A DNA stretch of 64,000 bases from Reyranella sp. (GTDB lineage: Bacteria; Pseudomonadota; Alphaproteobacteria; Reyranellales; Reyranellaceae). The stretch lies in NCBI RefSeq assembly GCF_004297265.1, contig NZ_SCUT01000025.1, positions 1 to 64,000 on the forward strand, read 5' to 3'. Positions 44,030-51,270 of the stretch are shown here, one piece after another. Each line of letters opens with the position of its first letter. The stretch's first letter is position 1. Made by a program: the position numbers and the translations under genes. The notes below the pieces were generated by a model. That model saw nothing but the letters and a program-made list of their open reading frames with translations, searched no databases and was not told the origin of the DNA.

Positions 44030-45460
44030 TCAGGCGGCCTTGTAGCCGATGACTGCCTTGGTCTCGAGGAACTCCTCCAGTCCCCACTTGCCGTATTCGC
44101 GGCCGTTGCCCGATTGCTTGTAGCCACCGAATGGCGCGGCGGTGTCACCCATCGGATAGTTCACGTGGACGTTGCCGGCCCGCATCTGCGCGGCGACCTT
44201 GCGGGCGTGCTCGAGATCGCTGCCCTGCACGTAAGCGGCGAGGCCGTAGATCGTGTCGTTGGCGAGACGGATAGCCTCCTCCTCGTCCTTGTAGGGGAGG
44301 ATGCAGATGACCGGCCCGAAGATCTCCTCGCGCGCGATCGTCATGTCGTTGGTGACGCCTGCGAACACGGTCGGCCGCACGTAGAAACCGCGGTTCAGGT
44401 TCTCCGGGCGGCCGGGGCCGCCGGTCACCAGTTCCGCGCCTTCCTCGATGCCTTTCTGGATCAGGCCCTGGATCTTGTTGAACTGGGCTTCGTTGACGAC
44501 GGGGCCGAGCCTGGTGGCCGGATCCTGCGGATTGCCGACCACGAACTTCTCGGCCGCCGCCTTGGCGATCTGCTTCACCTCGTCGTGACGGTCCTGCGGC
44601 ACGAACATGCGGCTGGGTGCCGTGCAGGACTGGCCCGAATTCACCATCATGCTGTTGATGCCCTTGGTGACGGCCATCTGGAAGTCGACGTCGGGCAGCA
44701 GGATGTTGGCCGATTTGCCGCCCAGCTCCTGGGCGACGCGCTTGACCGTGACCGCAGCCGCCTGGGCCACGCGGATGCCGGCGCGGGTCGAGCCGGTGAA
44801 CGACATCATGTCGATGTCGGGATGGCTCGACATCGCCTCGCCGACCACCGAGCCGGCGCCCTGGACCATGTTGTAGACGCCCTGGGGCGTGCCGGCGGCG
44901 TGCATGATCTCGGTCCAGACGATGGCGTCGATCGGCGCCTCTTCCGACGGCTTCAGCACCATGGTGCAGCCGGCGGCCAGCGCCGGCAGGACCTTGCAGG
45001 CGATCTGGTTGGTCGGCCAGTTCCACGGTGTGATGAGGCCGCAGACGCCGATCGGTTCGCGCGCGATCAGGGTCGTGCCCTCCACCGTCTCGAACGGATA
45101 GGTCTCGAGCACCGAGATCATGCGTTCCAGATGCGCCGTGCCGCGGCCGGCCTGGATGGTGCGCGCGAATTCGAGCGGCGCGCCCATCTCGCGCGAGATG
45201 GCGTCGCCCACGTCGTTCCGGCGCTTGTTGTACTCGGCCAGAATGGCGCGCAGCAGGTCGAGGCGTTCCTTGCGACTGGTGCGGGAGAAGGCGGGGAAGG
45301 CGGCCTTGGCGGCGGCCACGGCGCGGTCCACGTCGGCGGCGCTGCCGACGGAGATCTGGACGTAGGCCTCCTCGGTCGACGGATCGATGACGTCGAGCAG
45401 GGCGGGTTTGAGGGGATCGACCCACTTGCCGTCGATGTAGAATTGTTTCGCGTGCTGCAT
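44030..45460 (-). CDS. Aldehyde dehydrogenase (NAD(P)-dependent)
   Basis: 476 residues from ATG 45460. ALDH hallmarks: PWNWPTNQIACKVLPALAAGCTMVLKPSEEAP, FTGSTRAG, general base Glu in VAQELGGKSAN, catalytic Cys279 in NSGQSCTAPS, and EEIFGPV. It oxidises an aldehyde, substrate unknown, to the acid. An ArsR-family gene lies upstream on the same strand, and a 24-bp palindrome sits 52 bp before the start, so it is probably a regulated target of that repressor. Confidence 0.93.
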   Translation of the reverse strand: MQHAKQFYIDGKWVDPLKPALLDVIDPSTEEAYVQISVGSAADVDRAVAAAKAAFPAFSRTSRKERLDLLRAILAEYNKRRNDVGDAISREMGAPLEFARTIQAGRGTAHLERMISVLETYPFETVEGTTLIAREPIGVCGLITPWNWPTNQIACKVLPALAAGCTMVLKPSEEAPIDAIVWTEIMHAAGTPQGVYNMVQGAGSVVGEAMSSHPDIDMMSFTGSTRAGIRVAQAAAVTVKRVAQELGGKSANILLPDVDFQMAVTKGINSMMVNSGQSCTAPSRMFVPQDRHDEVKQIAKAAAEKFVVGNPQDPATRLGPVVNEAQFNKIQGLIQKGIEEGAELVTGGPGRPENLNRGFYVRPTVFAGVTNDMTIAREEIFGPVICILPYKDEEEAIRLANDTIYGLAAYVQGSDLEHARKVAAQMRAGNVHVNYPMGDTAAPFGGYKQSGNGREYGKWGLEEFLETKAVIGYKAA

Positions 45461-45511
45461 GGTGCGACCCCTTGAAGTTCGTTGGGAAACGGCTCGCCGA
45501 TTTGCGACTTT

Positions 45512-45535
45512 CGATATATAAATTTTAATATAACG
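45512..45535. promoter_or_regulatory. 24-bp palindrome upstream of aldehyde dehydrogenase
   Basis: CGATATATA-AATTTT-AATATAACG, between arsR and the ALDH start in a markedly AT-rich patch. It fits the ModE-box pattern in length and arms, but also resembles the ArsR operator at 45920 (CGTTGT arms, same 24-bp CG-to-CG length). Which regulator binds is open. Confidence 0.5.
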
Positions 45536-45603
45536 AAGAGGAAGAGAATGTTGACCGAGGCCAGCCTTACGATCCGGGGGATGATGGGAGCTCGCCCGGC
45601 GGG

Positions 45604-45921
45604 CTAGGTGGCCTTGCGCTTGGGCGCGGGGCGGCACTCGCGGGCGAGATAACTGAAGAGCCCGTCCATCGCATCGTGATTGGGACGGCAGACCAGGCTG
45701 GTCGCCGCACGCGTCTGCGTGACCAGACCGGCGAAAACCAGCGTCTTCAGGTGATGCGACAGCGTCGAGGCGTTGATCCCGAGGAGATCCTGGACGCTGC
45801 CGACCGTGAGGCCTTCCTCGCCCGCTTGCGAGAGGATTTCGTAGATCCTGAGCCGCGCCGGGTTGGCGAGAGCCTGGAGACGACCTGCGGCCGTGGTGGT
45901 GTCCATCGGGGATGTGGCCAT
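45604..45921 (-). CDS. ArsR family transcriptional regulator
   Basis: 105 residues from ATG 45921. The ArsR winged helix is intact: RLQALANPARLRIYEILSQAGEEGLTVGSVQDLLGINASTLSHHLKTLVFAGLVTQTRAATSLVCRPN. The Cys pairs of metal-sensing members are not obvious (one in VCRPN, one in ECRPA), so it may sense something else. A strong inverted repeat covers its start codon, implying autorepression. The ALDH gene follows on the same strand. Confidence 0.9.
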   Translation of the reverse strand: MATSPMDTTTAAGRLQALANPARLRIYEILSQAGEEGLTVGSVQDLLGINASTLSHHLKTLVFAGLVTQTRAATSLVCRPNHDAMDGLFSYLARECRPAPKRKAT

Positions 45922-45951
45922 ATCGTTGTGCTTTTTTGAATACAACGATAT
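45920..45951. promoter_or_regulatory. ArsR operator: inverted repeat over the arsR start
   Basis: ATATCGTTGT-N12-ACAACGATAT, ten-bp perfect arms, overlapping the arsR start codon. The inner CG-to-CG distance is 24 bp. ArsR-family repressors bind such AT-rich repeats in their own promoters. Confidence 0.7.
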
Positions 45952-45979
45952 GGTGGGCACGGCAAGCCCGGCCGCGCCG

Positions 45980-46939
45980 TCACTCCGGCTCGATGCCGGC
46001 GACCTTCATCATCTCGCGATAGAGTTCGATCTCGGCGATCATGATCCGGCGCATCTCGTCGGGAGAGCAGGGCGCGATCTCCGAGCCGCCCTGGGCCTGG
46101 CGCTCGACATAGGCGGGATCGTTGATGGCCTTGAGCATGGCCTCGCGCAGCTTCGCCATGACGGGCTGCGGCACGCCACGCGGCATCAGGATACCGGTCC
46201 AGGTCATCAACTCGAAATCGGGGATACCCTGCTCGATCAGGGTCGGGATGTCGGGCGTAAGCTTGTAGCGGCCGCGGCTGCCGACGCCGAGGCAGCGCAC
46301 GGTTCCCGCCTTGACCTGCGGCAGGCTGGTCACCGGGTCGGCGAAGCACATCTGCACGTGCCCGGCCATCGTGTCCTGCAGCGCCGCCGGCGTGCTCTTG
46401 TAAGGCACGTGCAGCATGTCGATGCCGGCCTTGGCCTTGAGCAGCTCGCCCGAGATGCGAGTCGAAGCGCTGCCCGAACCGAAGTTGATCCTGCCCGGCT
46501 GGCGTTTGCACAAGGCCACGAATTCCTGGGCCGTCTTCGCCTCGACCTTCGGGTTCACGATCATGAATACCGGCGCGCGGCCGATGATGGTGACCGGGTC
46601 AAAATCCTTCAGCGGATCGTAGGGCAGGGACTTCATCAGCGCGACGTTGGAAGCCGCCGCGGTGTTGGAGCAGACGAAGATCGTCTGGCCGTCCGGTTTC
46701 GCCTTGGCGGCGACTTCGGCCGCGATTGCGCCGTTGGCGCCGGGCTTGTTCTCGACGACGGCCGGGACGCCGAAGGCCCTGTTGAGGCCATCGGCGACGT
46801 TACGGGCGCTCTGGTCGGTGGCCGATCCCGGACCGAACGGCACGATGATACGAAACGGGCCGTTCGGAAAAACATCCGCCTTCGCCGCGCCGCTGAACGG
46901 CAGCGCAACGGCGCCGGCGATCAGGGAGCGGCGACGCAT
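45980..46939 (-). CDS. TctC/Bug family substrate-binding protein
   Basis: 319 residues from ATG 46939 with a signal peptide (RRRSLIAGAVALPFSGAAKA). Family segments: FRIIVPFGPGSATDQSARNVA, VVENKPGANGAIAAEVAAK, FVCSNTAAASNVALMKSLPYDPLKDFDPV, INFGSGSASTRISGELLKAKAGIDMLHVPYKSTPAALQDTMAGHVQMCFA. Bug proteins bind carboxylates in the periplasm for tripartite tricarboxylate transporters. No tctA/tctB is nearby, so it is an orphan; ligand unknown. It ends before the ArsR gene and starts near the rne stop. Confidence 0.92.
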   Translation of the reverse strand: MRRRSLIAGAVALPFSGAAKADVFPNGPFRIIVPFGPGSATDQSARNVADGLNRAFGVPAVVENKPGANGAIAAEVAAKAKPDGQTIFVCSNTAAASNVALMKSLPYDPLKDFDPVTIIGRAPVFMIVNPKVEAKTAQEFVALCKRQPGRINFGSGSASTRISGELLKAKAGIDMLHVPYKSTPAALQDTMAGHVQMCFADPVTSLPQVKAGTVRCLGVGSRGRYKLTPDIPTLIEQGIPDFELMTWTGILMPRGVPQPVMAKLREAMLKAINDPAYVERQAQGGSEIAPCSPDEMRRIMIAEIELYREMMKVAGIEPE

Positions 46940-46953
46940 GGCGTGCGTCCTGC

Positions 46954-49902
46954 CTAGCGGCGCCACCAGCCGCGCTTGGGCTTCTCCGGCGGCGCATCGA
47001 TCACGGGGACCGGCGGCGGCGGAGGCGGCGCGGGGACCGGTTCCGGTTCGGGAATGGCGATCGGCTGCGGTGCCGAGGCGACCACGGGCTCCGGTGCCGG
47101 AGGGGGTGGCGGAGCCGCTTCCACGTTCACCGGCGGACCCGGATCGAAGGGCGCCTGTTCAACCGGCATGTGCTCGACCGGCATGCTCTCCAGGGGCGTC
47201 GGCGGCGAGGCCGGCGGCTCGTGGCTGCTGCCGTTCGGCTCGCTCGTATCGTGGCCGTTCTCGGGCCGCTCTTCGCCCTGGGAGTCGGCGTATTCTTCCG
47301 CGGCCTGGCCATCGCCCTGCATCGCCTCGCCTTCGCCGGGTTCGCGGCGGCGGCGGCGGCCTCCGCGGCGACCGCGCCGGCGGCGGCTTCCGTTACGGTC
47401 ATCGCCTTCGGGACGATCGCCCTCGGCGCCGTCATCGCTGGCTCGGGCCGTGTCGGTGTCACCCTCGGACGCATTGTCGTCGGCATCGTCCTCGGCAGCG
47501 CCATTGATGCGCGGCTCGTCGGACGGGGCCTCGTCGCCCTCGCGCGCTTCGCCGGCCTCCTGCGGACGATCGGAACCTTCGCCATCCTCACGGCGACCAC
47601 CGCGGCGGCGGCGGCGGCGGCGGCGGCCTCGGCCGCGACCTTCGCCTTCCTCGCCGGCGTTGCGCTCCTCGTCACGTTCGCCGCGCTCGTCACCCTCGCG
47701 GGCCTCGCTGCCTTCGGCTTCGTCGTCCGACGCCTCGTCGCCGGACGTCTCCTCGTAGCTGGCGCGCGCCAGTTCCGGTGCCGGCCGGTCGCTGTTGCGA
47801 TGATCCTCGCGGCGCGAGCGCACGCGCTCGATCTCGCAATCGGCGGCATGAAGATCCTCGTCGGCCTCGACGATGACCGTGAAGCCGTAGCGCTGTTCGA
47901 TCTCCGACAGCGAATGGCGCTTCTGGTTGAGCAGGTAGAGCGCGACGTTCGGCGGGACGCTGACGGCGATCTCGCTGGCCCGGCGACGCACGCCTTCCTC
48001 CTCGATGGCGCGCAGCGCGTGCAGCGCGGCGGACTCCAGCGAGCGGATGCGGCCGGTGCCGGCGCAATGCGGGCAGACCTCCGTCGAGTGCTCCAGCAGG
48101 CTGGGGCGCAGCCGCTGGCGCGACATCTCGAGCAGGCCGAACGCGGAGATGCGTCCGATCTGGATGCGCGCGCGGTCGCTGCGCATCGAGTCCTTCACCT
48201 TGTGCTCGACCTGGCGCTGGTGACGGGTCTCCTCCATGTCGATGAAGTCGATCACGATCAGGCCGGCGAGATCGCGCAGGCGAACCTGGCGGGCGATCTC
48301 CTCGGCCGCCTCGAGGTTGGTACGGAGCGCCGTCTCCTCGATGTTCCGTTCCTTGGTCGAACGGCCCGAGTTGACGTCGATGGCGACCAGCGCCTCGGTC
48401 GGATTGATCACGATGTAGCCGCCGGAACGGAGCTGCACCGTCGGCGAATGCATCGCGTCGAACTGCGATTCCACCTGGTAGCGATGGAAGAGGGGGATCG
48501 GCTCGCGGTACAATTCGACCTTGTTGGCCTGGTGCGGCACCAGCTGGCGCATGAACTCGGCAGCACCCTGGAAGCCCGCCTCGCCCTCGACCAGGACCTG
48601 CGCGATGTCGGTGTCGTAGATGTCGCGCAGCGATCGCTTGATGAGATCGCCTTCCTCGTAGATCAGCGCCGGCGCCGTCGAGCGCATGGTGATCTCGCGG
48701 ATCGAATCCCAGAGGCGCGACAGGTATTCATAGTCGCGCTTGATGTCGATGTTGGACCGCTCGAGACCGGCAGTGCGCAGGATCACGCCCATGCCCTGAG
48801 GCACGTCGAGGTCGCTCAGGATCTCCTTCATCCGCTTGCGATCGGACGGGTTGGAGATCTTGCGCGAGATGCCGCCGCCACGACCGGCGTTGGGCATCAG
48901 CACGCAATAGCGGCCGGCCAGCGAGAGATAGGTCGTGAGGGCGGCGCCCTTGTTGCCGCGCTCCTCCTTGACGACCTGCACCAGCAGGATCTGCCGACGC
49001 TTGATGACTTCCTGGATCTTGTACTGGCGGATCGGGTTGCGGCGGCGGCGTTCGCGCGTCTCGCGCTCCTCGACCACCACCTCGTCGCCGCCCAACGTCT
49101 CGACGGTTACGTCGGGCTGCGGTGCCTCGGCCGGATCGGTCGATTCGGACGGGGAGTCCTCACCGTTCAACTCGGCAGGCCGTTCGGAAGCCGGCTCGGC
49201 ACCTTCGGCAACGGTGGCAGTCTCGCCGTCAGTCGCGGAGGCGGCTGCAGGCTCGGAAACCGGGGCCTCGGCGGCCTCGACATGAACCGGACCGTCGAGG
49301 CGCTCGACCGGGATTTCCGCGGGCTGGGCCTGCGGTTCGGGCTCGGGTACCGGCGCCGCCTCAATGACCGGCGCGGCTTCGGCGACGATCGGATCGGCGG
49401 GCGCCGCCTCGACGACCGGGGCCTCGGGGGCGGGCGTCTCTGCCGCGACGGCTTCGACGGCGGGATCCTCGGCCGCGGGGGCTTCGTCAGGGACGGAAGC
49501 AGCCTTGATGATGTCGTCCGCCGCCGCCTCGATGATGTCGGCGCGGGCTTCCTCGATGTCGGTGCGATCGACCCGGTTGCTCTGGCGCGGCTCGTCGTCC
49601 TCGGCCTCGGCGTGCAGCCGCTGCTGCTCGGCGATCAGCCGTTCGCGGTCGGCGACGGGGATCTGATAATAGTCGGGGTGGATTTCCGAGAAGGCCAGGA
49701 AGCCATGCCGGTTGCCGCCATACTCGACGAACGCCGCCTGGAGCGACGGTTCGATGCGGATGACCTTCGCGAGGTAGATGTTGCCCTTGAGGGGCTTGCG
49801 GCTCGCGGTTTCGAAGTCGAATTCTTCAAGTCTCGTTCCATCGACCACAACGACCCGGGTCTCTTCCGGGTGACTTGCATCGATGAGCATACGCCTTGCC
49901 AT
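46954..49902 (-). CDS. rne: Ribonuclease E/G
   Basis: 982 residues from ATG 49902 (MARRMLIDASHPEETRVVVV). An S1 domain is interrupted by an acidic Ala/Pro/Glu-rich insertion at about 90-290, then the catalytic core: VAIDVNSGR and LIVIDFIDME supply the Mg-binding Asp residues, and VCPHCAGTG is the zinc-link. The C-terminal third is Arg/Glu/Asp-rich and then Pro-rich, ending KRGWWRR, the scaffold for the degradosome. It processes rRNA and tRNA and starts mRNA decay. The 5' region is long, fitting autoregulation. Confidence 0.95.
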   Translation of the reverse strand: MARRMLIDASHPEETRVVVVDGTRLEEFDFETASRKPLKGNIYLAKVIRIEPSLQAAFVEYGGNRHGFLAFSEIHPDYYQIPVADRERLIAEQQRLHAEAEDDEPRQSNRVDRTDIEEARADIIEAAADDIIKAASVPDEAPAAEDPAVEAVAAETPAPEAPVVEAAPADPIVAEAAPVIEAAPVPEPEPQAQPAEIPVERLDGPVHVEAAEAPVSEPAAASATDGETATVAEGAEPASERPAELNGEDSPSESTDPAEAPQPDVTVETLGGDEVVVEERETRERRRRNPIRQYKIQEVIKRRQILLVQVVKEERGNKGAALTTYLSLAGRYCVLMPNAGRGGGISRKISNPSDRKRMKEILSDLDVPQGMGVILRTAGLERSNIDIKRDYEYLSRLWDSIREITMRSTAPALIYEEGDLIKRSLRDIYDTDIAQVLVEGEAGFQGAAEFMRQLVPHQANKVELYREPIPLFHRYQVESQFDAMHSPTVQLRSGGYIVINPTEALVAIDVNSGRSTKERNIEETALRTNLEAAEEIARQVRLRDLAGLIVIDFIDMEETRHQRQVEHKVKDSMRSDRARIQIGRISAFGLLEMSRQRLRPSLLEHSTEVCPHCAGTGRIRSLESAALHALRAIEEEGVRRRASEIAVSVPPNVALYLLNQKRHSLSEIEQRYGFTVIVEADEDLHAADCEIERVRSRREDHRNSDRPAPELARASYEETSGDEASDDEAEGSEAREGDERGERDEERNAGEEGEGRGRGRRRRRRRRGGRREDGEGSDRPQEAGEAREGDEAPSDEPRINGAAEDDADDNASEGDTDTARASDDGAEGDRPEGDDRNGSRRRRGRRGGRRRRREPGEGEAMQGDGQAAEEYADSQGEERPENGHDTSEPNGSSHEPPASPPTPLESMPVEHMPVEQAPFDPGPPVNVEAAPPPPPAPEPVVASAPQPIAIPEPEPVPAPPPPPPVPVIDAPPEKPKRGWWRR

Positions 49903-50378
49903 GGGCTCGCTCCGAGGCGTCCGATCCCTACCGGTGCGAGCGACCGGCGGCCATGCCGCCTCCGTCGTGCGAGGGGAGCGGTGCGTCATCGACCCGTCGA
50001 ACGGCCAACTCCGGCCAAGACGGGGAAGCTTCGCGCCGCCGGACCACGACAGGGTCCTGCCAACCTCGAGTTTCCTGTAGCCACCGCCTGCCTGACAGTC
50101 CCTCCGCAGACCGGCCGCGCCCCCATTTCTGCAAAGGCGCGAACCCAGCCTGGCTCGGAAACTGCCGTCGGAGCGCGACCCTAAGGCGCGCTACGAACGA
50201 CGGCGACTGCTCGCGAACGCAACATACGGGGTTCGAAACAGGCCGACAATCAAAAGATTGTGTCGTCTGAATTCGTTCTTTTAAGCTATTGAAAATATTT
50301 GGAATTACAGGCGCGTTTCTGATATTACTTTAACATATTCAATTGATTTTCATCCCTCTTTGATCCTTGGCGTTTGCC
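49903..50378. other. 476-bp divergent intergenic region between rne and amiC
   Basis: No convincing gene. The right half (about 50235-50345) is strongly AT-rich and probably holds promoters for both genes. The left half is GC-rich and would be the long 5' UTR of rne. A small hairpin, AGCGCG (50172-50177) with CGCGCT (50187-50192), lies in it. In enterobacteria the rne 5' UTR is a few hundred bases long and mediates autoregulation; a similar role here is inference. Confidence 0.5.
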
Positions 50379-51221
50379 ATGTCCGACTTCCGTCGCCGTC
50401 ACCTGCTCGCCGTTCTGGCCGGCGTGAGCGTGCTTGGAATGGGCTCGGGCGGGGCACTGGCAGCCCCGTCGAAGAGGCGGCCGAAGTCGATGGCCAAGCC
50501 GACGCCGGCCGTGCCGATGGCCAAGCCGAAGCTGATCTTCCTCGATCCGGGCCATGGTGGCCGCGATCCGGGCGCACTCGGCGGCCGCGGCACGCAGGAG
50601 AAGACCGTCGTCCTGGCAATCGCACGCGACCTGCAGCGCGAGCTGCTGGCCGGCAATCGCTACCGGGTCCTGTTGTCGCGCAACACCGACAGCTACGTGC
50701 CCTTGCGCGAGCGCGTGGCGAGGGCGCAGGCCGCGAGAGCCGATCTGTTCCTGTCGCTGCATGCCGATGCCCACGGCGACCACGATGTGCGAGGCGCCTC
50801 GGTCTACACGCTTTCGGAGGAGGCGACGGACCGTGAGGCGGCGGCGCTCGCGGCGCGCGAGAATCGCGCCGGTGCCGTGATTTCGGGCATGAGGTTGTCG
50901 GAGCAGCCGGACAACGTGGCGCAGACCCTGGTGGCGATGAGCCAGCGCGGCACGGTGAATGATTCCCGGCGGCTGGCTGACACGGTGGTCGCCACCTTTG
51001 CCCGCAACGGCGTCCGCCTGCTGCCGCGAACGCACCGGCAGGCGGGGTTTGCCGTGCTGACCTCGCCCGAGATTCCGGCCGCGCTGGTCGAGCTGGGCTA
51101 TCTGTCGAACCCACAGGACGAAAAGCTGCTGACTGTCCGTCAGCACCAGATGGCGCTCGCCCGGGCACTCAGGGCCTCGGTGGACGCCTATTTCGGAACC
51201 GGCGCCACAAGAAAGGCGTAA
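50379..51221 (+). CDS. amiC: N-acetylmuramoyl-L-alanine amidase (AmiC-like)
   Basis: 280 residues from ATG 50379. The N-terminus MSDFRRRHLLAVLAGVSV has a twin-arginine-like start, so Tat export is likely. The amidase_3 zinc site is present: LDPGHGGRDPGA (His), the Glu after GTQEKTVVL, FLSLHADAH (His) and the catalytic Glu in VELGYLSNPQDE. It cleaves the stem peptide from MurNAc for cell separation. PBP1A follows 49 bp downstream, so a wall synthesis and cleavage pair are co-transcribed. Confidence 0.93.
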   Translation: MSDFRRRHLLAVLAGVSVLGMGSGGALAAPSKRRPKSMAKPTPAVPMAKPKLIFLDPGHGGRDPGALGGRGTQEKTVVLAIARDLQRELLAGNRYRVLLSRNTDSYVPLRERVARAQAARADLFLSLHADAHGDHDVRGASVYTLSEEATDREAAALAARENRAGAVISGMRLSEQPDNVAQTLVAMSQRGTVNDSRRLADTVVATFARNGVRLLPRTHRQAGFAVLTSPEIPAALVELGYLSNPQDEKLLTVRQHQMALARALRASVDAYFGTGATRKA

Positions 51222-51270
51222 GTAGGGGCGATCCTGCGACATTGAAGGCCTTCCGGGCGCCGCGTAGAAA

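Noticed and set aside
47340..47660. Dense GC-rich triplet repeats that look like a tandem array.
   Set aside because: They encode the Arg/Glu/Asp-rich RNase E tail; unit length and spacing are irregular, so not a CRISPR or satellite.
47170..50184. A 1004-codon open frame on the plus strand opposite rne.
   Set aside because: It mirrors the Ala/Arg/Glu-rich tails of RNase E; composition explains the lack of stops.
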